From assembly GCF_025567625.1 (NCBI RefSeq), contig NZ_JAOQJC010000027.1, positions 33,415-97,414 on the forward strand: a stretch of DNA of 64,000 bases, in the 5' to 3' direction. The translations under genes were made by a program, and so were the position numbers. Source of the stretch: Paenibacillus sp. J5C2022 (GTDB taxonomy: Bacteria; Bacillota; Bacilli; Paenibacillales; Paenibacillaceae). Within the stretch, counting starts at the first letter, position 1, and every line of letters starts with the position of its first letter. The notes beneath the pieces were generated by a model. That model had not been told where the DNA came from. It saw nothing but the letters and a program-made list of their open reading frames with translations, and ran no database searches. Of the stretch, positions 17,445 to 24,689 are shown piece after piece.

Positions 17445-17772
17445 CGAGGAGGTTCGCAAAACATAGATACAGTGCTGATCAGCATCATGAAGGGTATCTA
17501 TTTAACAGATGGTGAATCTGGTCAGAGCAATCTTCGCACTAACAACTTGGACTGGTCGAGTGCTGCGCGGGTTCGTGCAGCGGTACTTTATGGGGAGTGC
17601 GGACCGGACCGGTGCGGGTTAAAAGTGGCTCATGTTTGCTGACAATAAAATTAATGGAGAGATTTTTATGGAAAGAGGCGACACTCGCCCATGTTCTGCA
17701 TAGGATATAGAGATTGATAACGGGCATTAGCCTTGCCTGCTTATCCAGAACGTGACGGGAGGGTATCGTCGA

Positions 17773-19959
17773 GTGAAAATCCATATTGTGAAACAGGGCG
17801 ACACATTATACTTTATCGGACAGAAGTACAATGTTTCGCTTGAGGAAATCCTGCATATGAATCCGGGAATATCGAACCCGGATGCGCTGGAGGTCGGGAT
17901 GAAAATAAAAATCCCGTCCGGACATCCGGCATCCGGCGGCGGAATGAGCGAGATGGACATTATGCACCAGCATATCGTGAAGCAAGGAGATACATTGTGG
18001 AAGCTGTCCAAAGCGTGGGGAGTTCCGCTTGCTTCCATGATTCACGCCAATCCGCACTTGAAAAATCCAAATGTCCTGCTTACCGGAGAAGTAATCAACA
18101 TTCCGAAAGCGAACGCGCAAATTCCCGCTACAACAGGTCAGTACGGGGCGCAATCGACAAGCCCGAAGTCGTCTTTTATGCAAGGGGTGCAGGGCTTTGT
18201 CGGCAAGATGTCGACGGCTCCTGTAGTAGGGAAAACGTTAACGGGGCTTGCGGCGGGCAAAAAAAACACGGCGCCAATGGCAGAGAAAAAACCGACGGGT
18301 CCGATCGTATCGCCTGTACCGCCTGCTAAACCGGAAGCTAAGGTAGAGCCGGAAGCGAAGAAGGTGGAGCCGCTGGCAACAAAGAAGGAGCCGGAAGCGA
18401 AGAAAGTAGAGCCGTTGGCAACGAAGATGGAGCCGGAAGCGAAGAAAGTGGAGCCGTTGGCAACGAAGATGGAGCCGGAAGCGAAGAAAGTGGAGCCATT
18501 AGCAAAGAAGATGGAGCCGGAAGCGAAGAAAGTAGAGCCACTGGCCTCGAAGGTGATGCCCGAGTCAACAAAGGTAGAGGCGCAATCCGCGAAAGTGATG
18601 CCTCAATCGAAAAAGATGGAGCCGCTAGGCTCAAATATAGGTCCAAGCGGAGGCAATATGCAGCCGCTGAGCAATATGGGTCCAAGCGGAGGCAATATGC
18701 AGCCGCTGAGCAATATGGGTCCAAGCGGAGGCAATATGCAGCCGCTGAGCAATATGGGTCCAAGCGGAGGCAATATGCAGCCGCTGAGCAATATGGGTCC
18801 AAGCGGAGGCAATATGCAGCCGCTGGGCAATATGGGTCCAAGCGGAGGCAATATGCAGCCGCTGAGCAATATGGGTCCAAGCGGAGGCAATATGCAGCCG
18901 ATGTCTAATGTTGCACCATATTCGGCGGAAAATGCGGGGAAGGTATCTCCATATAGCGGTAAGGGGAAAGGAAAGGAGCTTCCGCTACAGCAGCAAAGCG
19001 CGCAGGAAGTAAACCCGGTCAATTCCGAATATATGCAGAGCATGAATCTGTTTCAGCAGTATCAAGCACCCGCTTACGATATGATGCAATACGATTATCC
19101 ATCTTCACCTAACGAGAACATGTATATGCCCATGGGTAAAGGAGAAGTGGACGCAACAGCTTACGGCTTGAAAGAAAAGGCGACGATTTCTCCATACGGT
19201 GACATGGGGGGATATGATTGCCCGCCCGGTATGGGGTATCCGATGCAGCCAGCCTTAATGCCATATGGAGCAGGTCCCGGCTGGGGTTATGGCAATCCTA
19301 TGGTCAACGTTATGCAGCAGGGCGGCAATATGGCTAATCCCGGCATGATGCCTATGGCTAACGCATCAAATGCGGGCATGATATCGCCACTGTCGAATGC
19401 ATCGAATGCGGGCATGGTATCGCCACTGTCGAATGCATCGAATGCGGGCATGGTATCGCCGCTGTCGAATGCATCGAATGCGGGCATGATATCGCCGCTG
19501 TCGAATGCATCGAATGCGGGCATGGTATCGCCGCTGTCGAATGCATCGAATGCGGGCATGATATCGCCGCTGTCGAATGCATCGAATGCGGGGATGATAT
19601 CGCCGCTGTCGAATGCATCGAATGCGGGAGCGATCTCACAACTCTCCGCCATGTATCCGCAGGGATTTCAAGGATTCTCGAATGCCTATCCAACAGAAGG
19701 ATATCCACCTTATCCTCCCATGTGGTCCTACTCAGGGGAAGCCGATCAAGAACAATCCGCTCAAACCAATGCCAAGGGAGACTGCGGTTGCGGTGGTGAG
19801 CGGAAAGAAGACGCAGAAGAATTGGATGGACTCCCGGGATCAGTAACCCCAGTGAAGAAAAAAACTCGCAAAAAAACGAAAAAAGCCGTCATTCGAACAA
19901 TAGCGCCAAAGCCGAAGAGAAGAACGACATATGGAAGCAGACCATGGCTTAATCATTAG
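17773..19959 (+). CDS. safA: SafA-like LysM spore protein with three internal repeat blocks
   Basis: Two LysM domains at about 1-45 (KIHIVKQGDTLYFIGQKY) and 58-105 (QHIVKQGDTLWKLSKAWGV) bind peptidoglycan. The rest is low-complexity: five EPEAKKVEPLATKM units, seven GPSGGNMQPLSNM units and eight NASNAGM units, then a CGCGG motif and a very basic C-terminus. Bacillus SafA is a spore-coat morphogenetic protein with one LysM and a repetitive tail; gene order near pheA and ruvA agrees. At 728 residues it is about twice as long. GTG 17773 is chosen because GGGAGGG lies nine bases upstream. Confidence 0.78.
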   Translation: MKIHIVKQGDTLYFIGQKYNVSLEEILHMNPGISNPDALEVGMKIKIPSGHPASGGGMSEMDIMHQHIVKQGDTLWKLSKAWGVPLASMIHANPHLKNPNVLLTGEVINIPKANAQIPATTGQYGAQSTSPKSSFMQGVQGFVGKMSTAPVVGKTLTGLAAGKKNTAPMAEKKPTGPIVSPVPPAKPEAKVEPEAKKVEPLATKKEPEAKKVEPLATKMEPEAKKVEPLATKMEPEAKKVEPLAKKMEPEAKKVEPLASKVMPESTKVEAQSAKVMPQSKKMEPLGSNIGPSGGNMQPLSNMGPSGGNMQPLSNMGPSGGNMQPLSNMGPSGGNMQPLSNMGPSGGNMQPLGNMGPSGGNMQPLSNMGPSGGNMQPMSNVAPYSAENAGKVSPYSGKGKGKELPLQQQSAQEVNPVNSEYMQSMNLFQQYQAPAYDMMQYDYPSSPNENMYMPMGKGEVDATAYGLKEKATISPYGDMGGYDCPPGMGYPMQPALMPYGAGPGWGYGNPMVNVMQQGGNMANPGMMPMANASNAGMISPLSNASNAGMVSPLSNASNAGMVSPLSNASNAGMISPLSNASNAGMVSPLSNASNAGMISPLSNASNAGMISPLSNASNAGAISQLSAMYPQGFQGFSNAYPTEGYPPYPPMWSYSGEADQEQSAQTNAKGDCGCGGERKEDAEELDGLPGSVTPVKKKTRKKTKKAVIRTIAPKPKRRTTYGSRPWLNH
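18346..18555 (+). repeat. Five 42-bp repeats in the LysM protein gene
   Basis: Five in-frame units encode EPEAKKVEPLATKM and variants, an alternating acidic/basic segment. Unit length is a multiple of three, so copy-number change keeps the frame. Confidence 0.9.
18640..18912 (+). repeat. Seven 39-bp repeats in the LysM protein gene
   Basis: Seven near-identical in-frame units encode GPSGGNMQPLSNM; one unit has G for S and the last reads GPSGGNMQPMSNV. Near-perfect DNA identity suggests recent expansion. Confidence 0.93.
19360..19644 (+). repeat. Eight 36-bp repeats in the LysM protein gene
   Basis: Eight in-frame copies of NASNAG within a 12-residue unit SNASNAGMISPL, alternating isoleucine and valine. 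DNA identity between units is very high. Confidence 0.93.
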
Positions 19960-20065
19960 GAATATAGACTTAGGAATGTAGACGATTACCAATATAGAGC
20001 TGCGCTCAAGCTAGTCATGACTCTTTGAGTAGTTGCCCATCAATTAAAGAAGCGAATTAGAGGAG

Positions 20066-20110
20066 TGGCGGTATCAGTTGGGAGTGTTTCTCCCTTCGGT
20101 ACCGTCATTT
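20066..20110 (+). terminator. Hairpin terminator after the LysM gene
   Basis: TGGCGGTATC pairs with GGTACCGTCA (two G-T pairs) and GGGAG with CTCCC inside it, followed by a short TTT. Otherwise the 315-base gap before the tetR gene holds only the direct repeat at 20162-20247. Confidence 0.55.
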
Positions 20111-20161
20111 CGACGTTTTGGCCGATTGCCCCTGCTTAGCGAAAAAGAGCAATTGGCAGAG

Positions 20162-20247
20162 GCTGTATGTAACCAAAATGAGCGATAATCCGCAAGGTTC
20201 TGTGGATCATTGGCATGTAAGAAAGCTGTATGTAACCAAAATGAGCG
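20162..20247 (+). repeat. 23-bp direct repeat pair
   Basis: An identical 23-base sequence (starting GCTGTATGTAACC and ending AAAATGAGCG) occurs at 20162-20184 and 20225-20247, 63 bases apart. No gene or hairpin explains it; it lies downstream of the tetR stop. Confidence 0.9.
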
Positions 20248-20274
20248 TTAGCCCAAGACTATTGCTGGTTGTAC

Positions 20275-20904
20275 TTATGTGTCAAGCGAGGGGCTAGCTC
20301 GGAAGGTTTCGTTCAGTAGATCAATATAACGATCGAGATTGCTCATAACTTCGTCCTTGTCTTGTTCTTCACCGGGTACAAATAGGTTGTTAAAGCCAGC
20401 AAGCATATAGGAGATTACCCGAACAAGAAAGTCTTGCGGCAAATCGGAGCGAAGCTCGCCTCTGTCAATCCCATCCTGAATCATCGCATTTAATTGCACG
20501 TTCAGATCCACCTGCAGCTTCTGGCGAACCGCCTGGACCGCCGCCTCGCTTTTTTCCTTCATGAGCATGCGGATAAGCCGGTCATAGACGGGGTGATCCG
20601 TTGCGAAGTCGAAACCGAGCTTGGCCTGAAGCTTGAACGACTCGAAAATGTCCATCTTCCCTATATCGTGAGCCGCTTCCGTGAGCCGTGACTCGACATA
20701 AGCCCGCTTGGCCTCGGCAGCTTCTTTGAGCACGGTAAGGTATAGCACCAATTTGTCATTGAAATGATGATAAAAAGCGCCTTTGCTGGATTGTGACTGA
20801 TGAATAATCTGATTAATGGACGCTTCCTCGTAACTCTTCTCAGAAAACTCAATCAGAGCATGCTGAACGATTAATTCCCGCTTCTTGCTTCTTCTTGCAC
20901 TCAA
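20275..20904 (-). CDS. TetR/AcrR family transcriptional regulator
   Basis: One-component repressor: an N-terminal helix-turn-helix (about 10-57: IEFSEKSYEEASINQIIHQ, SKGAFYHHFNDK) and a C-terminal ligand-binding helical domain. 209 residues, apparently intact. The start is TTG at 20904, eight bases after AGGAGGT on the minus strand. It follows the remains of an SDR oxidoreductase gene in the same direction, and a 20-base palindrome upstream of that remnant at 21560 is the likely operator. The inducer is unknown. Confidence 0.88.
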   Translation of the reverse strand: MSARRSKKRELIVQHALIEFSEKSYEEASINQIIHQSQSSKGAFYHHFNDKLVLYLTVLKEAAEAKRAYVESRLTEAAHDIGKMDIFESFKLQAKLGFDFATDHPVYDRLIRMLMKEKSEAAVQAVRQKLQVDLNVQLNAMIQDGIDRGELRSDLPQDFLVRVISYMLAGFNNLFVPGEEQDKDEVMSNLDRYIDLLNETFRASPSLDT

Positions 20905-20996
20905 TCCGAAAACCTCCTAACGGCAATTGCAGTTTTAAAGGTCTGACTGTAAAATCCCCACTCATCGTATTTCACGAAAAACCGCTTGTCAAACCT

Positions 20997-21520
20997 TTAC
21001 TGCTTGCCGGTTATATATTTATAGGTCAGTTGCATCACTTCCCGTATATTGTCTCTATCCTCACAATATTTGGAATATTTTACTTCTCGGTTGTTCTCAT
21101 CGAAATAACAATCCGACTTTAGGCCGAGCTCTGGGGAGACAGCCAGATAGGTGTACGTTTTTGCCATTTGCTCCGGCGTAAGCGAGCTTCTGCTCTTCAA
21201 TCTGTAAACAAATGCCAAGAAGGGCTTCAGCTTCCCTTATCGTGAAAGATCCACTTGAACATTTGTAACACGAATGCAGTTCACAGTTATTTTCGTCATC
21301 GAGGTCTACTTGCCCGTTATTAAGCATATCCCTCTGTTCATTCCGATGCTCCTTTCATATTTTGCGTATATCCAGTTTCTTGGAGGTGAAAAAATGCTTG
21401 AAATAACCAATCCCACAATTGCGGGAACCAATCAAAATAGACTACCCTGTTTGATCTGTGTTGACGCTGGCTTTAAACGTTGTTAAGGCGATGGAATACT
21501 CGTAATCAATATCGTGGCAA
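20997..21520 (-). pseudogene. Decayed SDR-family oxidoreductase gene
   Basis: On the minus strand the 3' part reads SSLTPEQMAKTYTYLAVSPE and YFDENNREVKYSKYCEDR, the C-terminal pattern of short-chain dehydrogenases that pair with TetR regulators. Upstream, GQVDLDDENNCE and, in another frame, IRVTNVQVDLSR are older middle parts with a frameshift. At the 5' end TILIT (21501-21515) recalls the start of the Rossmann domain behind an AGGAGG, but the start codon and most of the coenzyme domain are gone. Total length is far below the usual 280-300 codons. Confidence 0.65.
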
Positions 21521-21559
21521 CCTCCTAAAGGAGCAAGCATGTCAATTTGGAATTGCTAG

Positions 21560-21579
21560 AACAGACCGCGTAGTCTGTT
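21560..21579. promoter_or_regulatory. Probable TetR-type operator palindrome
   Basis: AACAGACCGCGTAGTCTGTT has perfect 7-base arms (AACAGAC/GTCTGTT) around six bases. This is the shape of operators used by TetR regulators next to SDR genes. It lies just upstream of the relic ribosome site AGGAGG (minus strand of 21521-21526). Confidence 0.6.
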
Positions 21580-21722
21580 TTGGTTATTGTATTCCCGCAA
21601 CGCTAATGTGTCAATCCGTGTTATGCTGCATTGTTGATCTGCTGCTGCATGCGTTGTTCGGCTGCATAATAAAGTGCAAATCGCGCAAACTATCCAAAAA
21701 AAGCGCAAAGGGGCCAATCCTT

Positions 21723-22376
21723 ATGATGGCATTACGAATGTGGAAGCGACTGAAAAAGCGTTTGCGCCGCTCGCGGGGGCCGCTGTGGGCATTGGGCGGG
21801 ATCTCCGCCATATGGCTGGTAATTGCGATAGGCGGGCTGGGATTCCAGCCCGTCTTGCATGCTGCCAGCGTGAACGGCGGCGTGAACGACAATCTGCGAT
21901 TCAGCCTATCTTTACCCGAGCAAGAAGCTGCAGTGGAGGTTCTGTTGAAGCGTGTCTATATTTGCGGGGAGGAGACGGAATCGCTTGGGCGAATGACTGC
22001 CCGTCAACTTTCCCTTCTTCTTCAAGATCACCGCGAATGGAAGGTTGGCGCCAATAAAGATGCAACGACCGTTCTTGTTCAGGAAATTAACGACCTGTCG
22101 GACTATTGCAAATCCAATGCTTACTTTGGCATAGATCGCGATGGCAATCTTTCCTTATATGACGGGCTTCCAAAGGAAGAAAAGGTGCTAAGGACATTTT
22201 TTCAGCTGGATATCGAATTTATGGAGAGCAGCTTGCCCAAGGAACAGCTTCGCTCTCTGACGGCCGGCATTCGCATCTCCGACATGGATGAATACTATAG
22301 CGTGCTTTCGACGTTTAGCGATTTTGCAATGGAGCAGAACACGAAAGTGATGGAACCGATCCGAACTGCGCCATAG
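21723..22376 (+). CDS. bofC: Bypass-of-forespore protein BofC
   Basis: Intermembrane-space inhibitor of the SpoIVB protease signalling to pro-sigma-K in sporulation. A basic N-terminus and one membrane/signal segment (about 20-45) lead to the BofC C-terminal domain: VYICGEETESLGRMT, then SNAYFGIDRDGNLSLYDG. 217 residues. ATG 21723 is chosen because AAAGGGG lies nine bases upstream; the open frame reaches back to 21480 but that part is cysteine-rich nonsense. Position before ruvA matches Bacillus. A CATAATA at 21665 could be a forespore sigma -10 element, but no good -35 is seen. Confidence 0.85.
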   Translation: MMALRMWKRLKKRLRRSRGPLWALGGISAIWLVIAIGGLGFQPVLHAASVNGGVNDNLRFSLSLPEQEAAVEVLLKRVYICGEETESLGRMTARQLSLLLQDHREWKVGANKDATTVLVQEINDLSDYCKSNAYFGIDRDGNLSLYDGLPKEEKVLRTFFQLDIEFMESSLPKEQLRSLTAGIRISDMDEYYSVLSTFSDFAMEQNTKVMEPIRTAP

Positions 22377-22463
22377 TTGTAAAGCCGCACTGCATCTACC
22401 GGCACGAGTGAATACGCCGGCTTCAATCTCCATCAAACGTCCGTTCTCATTTCAAGCAACTTT

Positions 22464-22472
22464 TGCTATAAT
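22464..22472 (+). promoter_or_regulatory. Extended -10 promoter for ruvCAB
   Basis: TGCTATAAT: a TGn extension in front of a perfect TATAAT at 22467-22472. The -35 region (TTCTCA at 22444) is weak. Confidence 0.5.
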
Positions 22473-22513
22473 GAAGGGCAGGCATGAAGAGATGAGAGAT
22501 AGGAGCTGGCAAT

Positions 22514-23017
22514 TTGCGTGTGTTGGGAATAGACCCCGGAATAGCGATCGCGGGGTTCGGATTTATTGATAAACAAGGACATAAGCTGACTCCTGTGCAA
22601 TATGGCGCGATACAGACGGAAGCCCATACTCCGCAGGAGGAACGCTTGCTGCAAATCTATGAATCTGCCGGAGCGCTGATGGATCGCTATAATCCGGATT
22701 CCGTTGCGGTCGAGAAGCTGTTCTTCAATCGCAACGTGACGACGGCTTTCGCTGTCGGACAGGCGCGGGGAGTCATTATATTGGCCGCGGCACAGCGCGG
22801 GCTGCCCGTGGCGGAGTATACGCCGCTGCAGGTGAAGCAATCCGTCGTAGGATACGGGAAAGCGGAGAAGCGCCAAGTGCAGGAGATGGTGAAAATGTTT
22901 TTGAAGCTGTCCGCCGTTCCGAAGCCGGATGATGTGGCGGATGCGCTGGCAGTAGCCATATGCCATGCCCACTCCGCGACAATGACTCAAAAAATTAACG
23001 AGGTGACCCGTTCATGA
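22514..23017 (+). CDS. ruvC: Holliday junction resolvase RuvC
   Basis: Cuts four-way junctions together with RuvAB. The acidic active site is visible: Asp7 (GIDPG), Glu67 (VEKLFF), and Asp140/Asp143 in PDDVADALAVAICH. 167 residues, full length. The start is TTG 22514, eight bases after AGGAG. Bacillus subtilis has no ruvC here and uses RecU; many other Firmicutes, including Paenibacillus, have it. It overlaps ruvA by four bases. Confidence 0.95.
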   Translation: MRVLGIDPGIAIAGFGFIDKQGHKLTPVQYGAIQTEAHTPQEERLLQIYESAGALMDRYNPDSVAVEKLFFNRNVTTAFAVGQARGVIILAAAQRGLPVAEYTPLQVKQSVVGYGKAEKRQVQEMVKMFLKLSAVPKPDDVADALAVAICHAHSATMTQKINEVTRS

Positions 23018-23643
23018 TCGATTTTTTGCGCGGCAAAATCATACATATCGATGCAGAGTACGTCGTTGTTGATGTTCGCGATATCGGATATCGCGTTTTT
23101 ACGCCCAATCCTTATGAATTCGCCGGGAAGGATGAAGCGGCGACGATCTATATTCATCATCATGTGCGGGAGGACGCCATTCTACTCTATGGATTCCTGT
23201 CGCGAGAACAGCAGACGCTGTTCCGCAAGCTGCTGGACGTATCGGGCATCGGACCGAGAGTGGCGCTTGGCATCCTGTCGGCAGGGCGTCCCGAGACGGT
23301 CATTGCCGCGATTCAACAGGAGAATATCGGTTTCCTGACGAAGCTGCCCGGCATCGGCAAGAAGACGGCCCAGCGCATGATCCTGGATTTGAAGGACAAG
23401 CTTCTGGGAGCTTCTGATGCGGCCGGCCTTGCGGCAGCGGGAATTGTATCGGAGCTTGCGGGCGATGATGGCGGACAAGGGCACGGGACTGCCTGGCAGG
23501 AAGCCCGCGACGGCCTTGCCGCGCTTGGTTATACCGCTTCGGAGCTGGATGCGGCTTGGAACAAAATGAAAGATTCCGTCACTCCGGAAGAGACGGTAGA
23601 CGCCCTGATGAAGAGGGCGCTTCAGCAGTTGTTCAAAGGGTAA
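23014..23643 (+). CDS. ruvA: Holliday junction DNA helicase subunit RuvA
   Basis: Tetrameric junction-binding protein. It begins MIDFLRGKIIHID, contains the helix-hairpin-helix motifs VSGIGPRVALGIL and LPGIGKKTAQRMI (about 73-120), and ends with a small RuvB-binding domain (about 160-209: ALGYTASELDAA). 209 residues. Its start overlaps the ruvC stop (ATGA). Confidence 0.96.
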   Translation: MIDFLRGKIIHIDAEYVVVDVRDIGYRVFTPNPYEFAGKDEAATIYIHHHVREDAILLYGFLSREQQTLFRKLLDVSGIGPRVALGILSAGRPETVIAAIQQENIGFLTKLPGIGKKTAQRMILDLKDKLLGASDAAGLAAAGIVSELAGDDGGQGHGTAWQEARDGLAALGYTASELDAAWNKMKDSVTPEETVDALMKRALQQLFKG

Positions 23644-23661
23644 CGGAAAGGAGAGGGAGCT

Positions 23662-24666
23662 ATGGATGACCGGATCGTATCCGCGAACCTGATGATGGAT
23701 GAACATGCCGTCGAGCTGAGCTTGCGCCCCCGATATCTCGCGGAATATATCGGGCAGAGCAAAGCGAAGGAAAATTTGAAAATCTATATCGAAGCCGCCA
23801 AGCTCCGCAAGGAAGCACTGGATCATGTACTTCTCTACGGCCCTCCGGGTCTTGGCAAGACGACCTTGTCCAATATTATCGCCAATGAGCTTGGCGTTAA
23901 CCTGAGGACGACGTCGGGACCGGCTATCGAACGCCCCGGCGATTTGGCGGCACTGCTGACCAATTTGCAGGAAGGCGACGTTCTGTTCATCGATGAAATT
24001 CATCGACTGCACCGTACGGTTGAGGAAGTGCTTTATCCTGCGATGGAGGACTTCGCTTTGGATATAATGATCGGCAAGGGGCCAAGCGCACGCTCCGTCC
24101 GGCTGGATTTGCCGCCGTTTACGCTAATCGGCGCGACGACGAGAGCGGGACTTCTGTCCGCGCCGTTGCGGGACCGGTTCGGCGTCGTCAGCCGACTGGA
24201 ATTTTATACTGTGGACGAGCTGGCTTTTATTGTATCGCGTGCTGCGGAAATATTGGAAGTGAGCATCGTTGGTGAAGCTGCGTCGGAGATCGCCATGCGC
24301 TCCAGGGGGACGCCGCGGATTGCGAACCGGCTTCTGAAGCGGGTGAGGGACTTCGCGCAGGTAAGAGGTGACGGCATCATCACGCATGATATCGCGCAGT
24401 CGGCTTTGTCGCTTCTGCAAGTCGATCCGCAAGGGCTGGACGACATCGATCACAAGATGCTTCGTGCCATGATGGTTACTTTCTCGGGCAGGCCGGTCGG
24501 ACTGGATACGATCGCCGCGACAATCGGGGAAGAGAGCCAGACGATTGAGGACGTCTATGAGCCGTATCTGATGCAGATCGGATTCCTGCAGCGTACGCCG
24601 CGGGGCAGGATAGCCACAGAGAGCGCCTATCGCCATCTGGGACTGCCTATGCCCACGGATCGTTAA
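23662..24666 (+). CDS. ruvB: Holliday junction DNA helicase motor RuvB
   Basis: AAA+ ATPase that drives branch migration with RuvA. Walker A GPPGLGKT is at 60-67, Walker B with DEIHR at 111-115, sensor GATTRAG near 155, and a winged-helix C-terminus. 334 residues, normal. Spaced 18 bases from ruvA with AAAGGAGAGGG before the ATG. Confidence 0.97.
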   Translation: MDDRIVSANLMMDEHAVELSLRPRYLAEYIGQSKAKENLKIYIEAAKLRKEALDHVLLYGPPGLGKTTLSNIIANELGVNLRTTSGPAIERPGDLAALLTNLQEGDVLFIDEIHRLHRTVEEVLYPAMEDFALDIMIGKGPSARSVRLDLPPFTLIGATTRAGLLSAPLRDRFGVVSRLEFYTVDELAFIVSRAAEILEVSIVGEAASEIAMRSRGTPRIANRLLKRVRDFAQVRGDGIITHDIAQSALSLLQVDPQGLDDIDHKMLRAMMVTFSGRPVGLDTIAATIGEESQTIEDVYEPYLMQIGFLQRTPRGRIATESAYRHLGLPMPTDR

Positions 24667-24689
24667 CCCAACTAGAGAGGAGAGAAATC

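Noticed and set aside
17436..17642. Possible 68-codon gene behind array A
   Set aside because: No ribosome site and its ATG is part of the inverted repeat core.
21274..21486. 70-codon plus-strand frame
   Set aside because: Lies opposite the decayed SDR gene and has no ribosome site at its start.
21480..21722. N-terminal extension of BofC
   Set aside because: Upstream codons give a cysteine-rich non-homologous stretch that overlaps the relic SDR promoter region; the ribosome site supports 21723.
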